Assembly: GCA_011526395.1 (NCBI GenBank)
Contig: WTHW01000156.1
Span: forward strand, 1-9,401
Length of the DNA stretch: 9,401 bases
From: Alphaproteobacteria bacterium
Lineage (GTDB): Bacteria > Pseudomonadota > Alphaproteobacteria > Puniceispirillales > Puniceispirillaceae
Direction of reading: 5' to 3'
Both the position numbers and the translations under genes were made by a program. The notes below the pieces were generated by a model. The model searched no databases. It was not told where the DNA came from and was given only the letters and a program-made list of their open reading frames with translations. Of this stretch, positions 6,574 through 9,401 are shown piece after piece (within the stretch, counting starts at the first letter, position 1; each line of letters begins with the position of its first letter).

Positions 6574-6601
6574 TACATAAAACAAGATGCCAACATGCCA
6601 A
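6574..6601 (-). promoter_or_regulatory. Candidate promoter for prs
   Basis: On the - strand TTGGCA (6601-6596; five of six to TTGACA) is followed after 16 nt by TATGTA (6579-6574; three of six to TATAAT). This would give a leader of about 100 nt that includes the dyad at 6501-6520. A competing weak promoter nearer the gene overlaps that dyad. Confidence 0.3.
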
Positions 6602-6651
6602 TAAAACATAATCCAAGAAAAAGAACGAGATGGGGCATTATGATAATCCAA
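6577..6651. repeat. Cluster of short direct repeats between pgeF and prs
   Basis: Three sets of exact or near-exact short repeats are packed together: ATAAAACA at 6577-6584 and 6601-6608; ATGCCAAC/ATGCCAAT in tandem at 6587-6602; and ATAATCCAA at 6608-6616 and 6643-6651. They overlap the candidate prs promoter. They may be binding sites or slippage duplications; the region is AT-rich, so some matches could be chance. Confidence 0.4.
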
Positions 6652-7455
6652 TTATGATGATTTCGAAATCAGAGTGATTTGCCTGCCACTATCGGCAAGC
6701 TTGTGATGGGTGGCACGTCTATGGGAAAAATAATCATCCGATTCGCTATAGGTATCGCGTCCCACATCAAAAATCTGTGTGATGCCAGCCTCTGACAGGC
6801 ACCGCGCTGTAAAGCCCGGCAAATCAAACAAAAATTTGCCAGCCTCATTATCGGCGAAAAAATACGGCTCTGCCAATGATGATGGCGTTGACAGGGACAA
6901 CACCTCATCCTTCATATCTTGCCCAATTTGATAGGATGGCCGTGCAATGGTGGGGCCAATCACTGCACTGATATGGTGCGTATCAGCACCTATGGCACAC
7001 ATGGCTTTCACAGTATTTTGAATAATGCCAGATGCCGCACCGCGCCATCCTGCATGGCACGCACCAATGATACCTGCCGCCTCATCTGCGAAAATTATCG
7101 GGGTGCAATCAGCTGTTAAAATGCTCAACGCAACCTCAGGCAATGCTGTCACCAGCCCATCTGCTTTTGGCCTCTGATTGATATCAGCCTCATCTGCGAT
7201 GGTGACAACCTCTGCGCTATGAATTTGATAGACGCTTGCCATCTTCTGCGGATTTGCACCCAATGAGTGGGCGGCAATCTGCCTGTTCTCTTGCACAAGC
7301 ACCTTGTCATCATCAGACCCCATACCGCAATTCAGGCTGTTATAAATACCTGTTGATACACCGCCTTTTGCGCCAAAAAAGCCATATGTGATTTGGCGCG
7401 GCTGAAAGCCATCATGTGTGATAAAAGGGGCGATTTTCGGCATCACAATATCCAT
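6652..7455 (-). CDS. pgeF: Peptidoglycan editing factor PgeF (YfiH/multicopper-polyphenol-oxidase-like family)
   Basis: Member of the YfiH/DUF152 family. In E. coli PgeF removes wrongly added L-serine from UDP-MurNAc, guarding cell-wall precursors; relatives, including human FAMIN/LACC1, act on purine nucleosides. The old label 'laccase' is not well supported. The 267-residue protein shows GFFGAKGGVS (25-34), SLN (40-42), QIHS (77-80), TADC (114-117), CHAGWRG (133-139) and YFSHRR (242-247). H79, C117 and H134 match the family's metal and catalytic triad (E. coli H71, C107, H124). The start at 7455 lies 5 nt after the methyltransferase stop, with a purine-rich CAGGG too close to be an ideal ribosome site. 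The Met at residue 5 (7443) is an alternative that would use AGGG 12 nt upstream. It is the last gene of the lgt-led unit. Confidence 0.93.
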   Translation of the reverse strand: MDIVMPKIAPFITHDGFQPRQITYGFFGAKGGVSTGIYNSLNCGMGSDDDKVLVQENRQIAAHSLGANPQKMASVYQIHSAEVVTIADEADINQRPKADGLVTALPEVALSILTADCTPIIFADEAAGIIGACHAGWRGAASGIIQNTVKAMCAIGADTHHISAVIGPTIARPSYQIGQDMKDEVLSLSTPSSLAEPYFFADNEAGKFLFDLPGFTARCLSEAGITQIFDVGRDTYSESDDYFSHRRATHHKLADSGRQITLISKSS

Positions 7456-7460
7456 CCCTG

Positions 7461-8546
7461 TTACCTATCAGCTAGGCTCATAAAACCGGGTGGCAAACCA
7501 TCACCCTCTGGCACAAGTAACGCAACTTTGAAAGCTTCTCCCATTTGCGCAGGGCTGACAAGCCTATCTATGGCCGCCACCAACGCTCTATCACCAAGCG
7601 CATCATCTGGCTTGCGCAAGGCTTCTGCGCGCTCACCAATGCCAAGCTCTGTTAAAAACCGCCCTTGCGAGACAGGTCCTATCAGGCGCGCATGATGACG
7701 TCTCGCCACATCTGCCAATGCCGCAAAATCAACCCAATGGGTGAAATCTGCCTCACCTTGATGCGATAAAATATCAGATGGCTGATGCTCCCTGACCGCT
7801 TGCAAGCTGTCACCCTTATGACCTGACTTGCCATAATCAATCACCAATAACGCGCCGCCATAATGGGCAATATGATGGGCAAGCTGACCCATAATCTCCT
7901 CGCCATTTGGACAATATTCAAAAATATCACCATCTTCAGCCTGTGCTGGCAGGCGCCAATGATCAGCGCTATCTTCTAGCGTCTCAGCAATGATAAAATG
8001 AAATGCGCCCTTTTGGCTATCAATGCGGCGTTCATGCCATGCGCCCTCATGCCAAATGGCTTGGCGCACACCAAGCGCATCAAAAAACTCGTTTGCCACT
8101 CCAAATAACGGTGCTTGTGGTAAGTCAGACAGGCTTGAAATGAAGACAGGCTCTTTTGGCGCCAAATGTGTCTTTTGCACTTCTTGTAAGGCGTGGCTTG
8201 CCTCCCATAAATAACAAGGCGCCTCATATAACGCAGGTGCGATCGCGCGGTAACATCTCATCATATCTGCACTCAAAGTGCCACGTCCGGGACCTGCCTC
8301 AAATGTAATGGCAGAGGCAGGCGCATTATAGAGATGAAAGATATGGGCATGAAAGGCAGCTAGCATCTCACCAAAAATTTGTGAAATCTCTGGTGCTGTG
8401 ATGAAATCGCCGTCTTTTCCAAAAACAGGTCTATTTTGATAATAGCCATGCTCCTCATCTATCAGACAGATTTGCATATAATCTGCAATGCTAACAGGGC
8501 CGCTTTGGGCAATCATATCATGCAGTTTTTTTGCCAGCTCTGTCAT
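7461..8546 (-). CDS. SAM-dependent methyltransferase, MidA/NDUFAF7 family
   Basis: Class I methyltransferase fold of the MidA/NDUFAF7 family (DUF185). The mitochondrial member dimethylates an arginine of the complex I subunit NDUFS2 during assembly. An equivalent role on bacterial NADH dehydrogenase is plausible but inferred. The 361-residue protein carries GDFITAPEISQIFGE (46-60), the SAM-binding FEAGPGRGTL (82-91), ANEFFDALGVRQ (151-162), VIDYG (235-239) and GEADFTHWVDF (264-274), all family hallmarks. The start lies 1 nt after the lgt stop (TAATATG), and the gene ends 5 nt before pgeF, so the three genes are almost certainly one operon. Only a weak ribosome site is visible, which suggests coupling to lgt translation. 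The order lgt, this methyltransferase, pgeF is common in Alphaproteobacteria. Confidence 0.92.
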   Translation of the reverse strand: MTELAKKLHDMIAQSGPVSIADYMQICLIDEEHGYYQNRPVFGKDGDFITAPEISQIFGEMLAAFHAHIFHLYNAPASAITFEAGPGRGTLSADMMRCYRAIAPALYEAPCYLWEASHALQEVQKTHLAPKEPVFISSLSDLPQAPLFGVANEFFDALGVRQAIWHEGAWHERRIDSQKGAFHFIIAETLEDSADHWRLPAQAEDGDIFEYCPNGEEIMGQLAHHIAHYGGALLVIDYGKSGHKGDSLQAVREHQPSDILSHQGEADFTHWVDFAALADVARRHHARLIGPVSQGRFLTELGIGERAEALRKPDDALGDRALVAAIDRLVSPAQMGEAFKVALLVPEGDGLPPGFMSLADR

Positions 8547-8547
8547 A

Positions 8548-9369
8548 TTACACCGCTTGCTTTTTGAAAATGCGCGCCATCACTAAAACCCCCAGCACAA
8601 TCATCGGCAGTGATAATAGCTGGCCATGTGACAGCGACATAAACTCATAAAGCCCAATATGGCTATCTGGCTCTCTGAAATATTCAACGATAAAACGCGC
8701 TGTGCCATATCCTGTTAAAAACAATCCGGCAAATACACCTGCATAGCGCTCATGCCATTTTGCGCGCCATGCCATCATCATAACAAGGCCAAGCAGCAGA
8801 CCTTCTAATCCTGCTTCATATAATTGTGATGGGTGGCGGGGCAGGGGGCCTCCATTTGGAAATATAATGCCAATGGGATGGGTCGTGATACGGCCATAAA
8901 GCTCGCCATTGATAAAATTGGCAAGCCTGCCAAATAACAATCCCAACGGCGCAACAAGGGCTATCCTATCTGATAGCGGGGCAAGCGGCACCTTATGGCG
9001 TCTTGCAAATAAATACACAGCCAGCACAACACCCAAAAAGCCGCCATGAAATGACATGCCGCCTTCCCAAACACGGATGATGGATAACGGATCGCCAAGA
9101 TAGGCTAGCGGCTTATAAAATAGGACATAGCCCAAACGCCCTCCGATAATCACGCCAAATAAGACCCAATTCAAAAGACTATCTAGCTGTATTGTCGTCA
9201 CAGGGCTGTTTTGATGGCGCGCAAGGCGGCGCAAAATATACCAGCCTCCTAGCAAACCCGCCATATAGGCAATGGCATACCAGCGAATCGCAAGCGGCCC
9301 AATGGCAATCGCAATCGGGTCAAACTCTGGAAAGGAGAACCATTGATAGTCACTTCCTTGGTTTGTCAT
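8548..9369 (-). CDS. lgt: Phosphatidylglycerol-prolipoprotein diacylglyceryl transferase
   Basis: First step of lipoprotein maturation: transfers diacylglyceryl from phosphatidylglycerol to the lipobox cysteine at the inner membrane. The 273-residue protein has about seven hydrophobic segments (for example 28-48, 65-85, 107-123, 135-152, 187-200, 208-226 and 250-266). The HGG motif with the essential His is at 108-110. The Lgt signature GRLANFINGELYGR (147-160) contains the key Arg148, Asn151 and Glu156. HPSQLYE is at 179-185, and RFIVEYFR (225-232) matches the region of the second essential Arg of E. coli Lgt. AAGGTGA at 9385-9379 lies 9 nt before the start. It heads the lgt / methyltransferase / pgeF unit; its promoter must lie in or beyond the last 32 bases of the window, where I see no clear one. 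Confidence 0.97.
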   Translation of the reverse strand: MTNQGSDYQWFSFPEFDPIAIAIGPLAIRWYAIAYMAGLLGGWYILRRLARHQNSPVTTIQLDSLLNWVLFGVIIGGRLGYVLFYKPLAYLGDPLSIIRVWEGGMSFHGGFLGVVLAVYLFARRHKVPLAPLSDRIALVAPLGLLFGRLANFINGELYGRITTHPIGIIFPNGGPLPRHPSQLYEAGLEGLLLGLVMMMAWRAKWHERYAGVFAGLFLTGYGTARFIVEYFREPDSHIGLYEFMSLSHGQLLSLPMIVLGVLVMARIFKKQAV

Positions 9370-9401
9370 TATCTTAAATCACCTTTTTGGCGGCTTGTTA
9401 T

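Noticed and set aside
6652..7455. Calling the YfiH-family protein a laccase or polyphenol oxidase
   Set aside because: The conserved residues are those of the PgeF/nucleoside-processing family, with no multicopper oxidase motifs. The oxidase name is historical.
1..9401. Mobile elements, CRISPR arrays, phage genes or an undescribed defence or biosynthetic system
   Set aside because: All nine genes are recognisable housekeeping or respiratory genes in a familiar alphaproteobacterial order. No spacer longer than about 270 nt exists, and there are no long or regularly spaced repeats.

Overview
The window reads as a stretch of ordinary chromosome from an alphaproteobacterium. GC content looks moderate (about mid-40s percent by eye, not computed). 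Three things point to this assignment: a fused-type cytochrome b in a petABC operon, an L25 protein of the long Ctc/TL5 type, and the gene sets lgt / SAM-methyltransferase / pgeF and prs / rplY / pth / ychF, which recur side by side in Alphaproteobacteria. The protein style and AT-leaning codons would fit a marine group such as SAR116, but that is an impression and not a demonstrated placement.

Layout. Bases 1-267 are a non-coding leader with several small dyads in front of petA. Bases 268-2862 on the + strand hold petA, petB and petC, the three catalytic subunits of the cytochrome bc1 complex (respiratory complex III), packed as one operon (22-nt gap, then a TAATG overlap). A strong hairpin at 2882-2917, with an A-run before it and a T-run after it, separates this operon from everything to the right and can terminate transcription from both sides.

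The rest of the window is read on the - strand, from the right edge leftwards. First comes lgt (lipoprotein maturation), then a MidA/NDUFAF7-type methyltransferase (1-nt gap), then pgeF (5-nt gap); these look like one transcription unit. After a 182-nt spacer with repeats and a dyad comes prs (PRPP synthase), which has its own intrinsic terminator. Next is rplY (ribosomal protein L25) with a short leader that can form a hairpin, then a spacer with two hairpins, then pth (peptidyl-tRNA hydrolase) and ychF (ribosome-associated ATPase). The Shine-Dalgarno sequence of ychF overlaps the pth stop codon.

Functionally there are three themes: electron transfer from quinol to cytochrome c (petABC), translation and nucleotide supply (prs, rplY, pth, ychF), and cell envelope and respiratory-assembly upkeep (lgt, methyltransferase, pgeF). 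All nine genes look intact, with their signature residues present. I found no mobile element, CRISPR array, tRNA, rRNA or phage gene, and no convincing new system. The points most worth a second look are in the non-coding spacers: the rplY leader with two mutually exclusive stems, the dyad and repeats in front of prs, and the petA leader.
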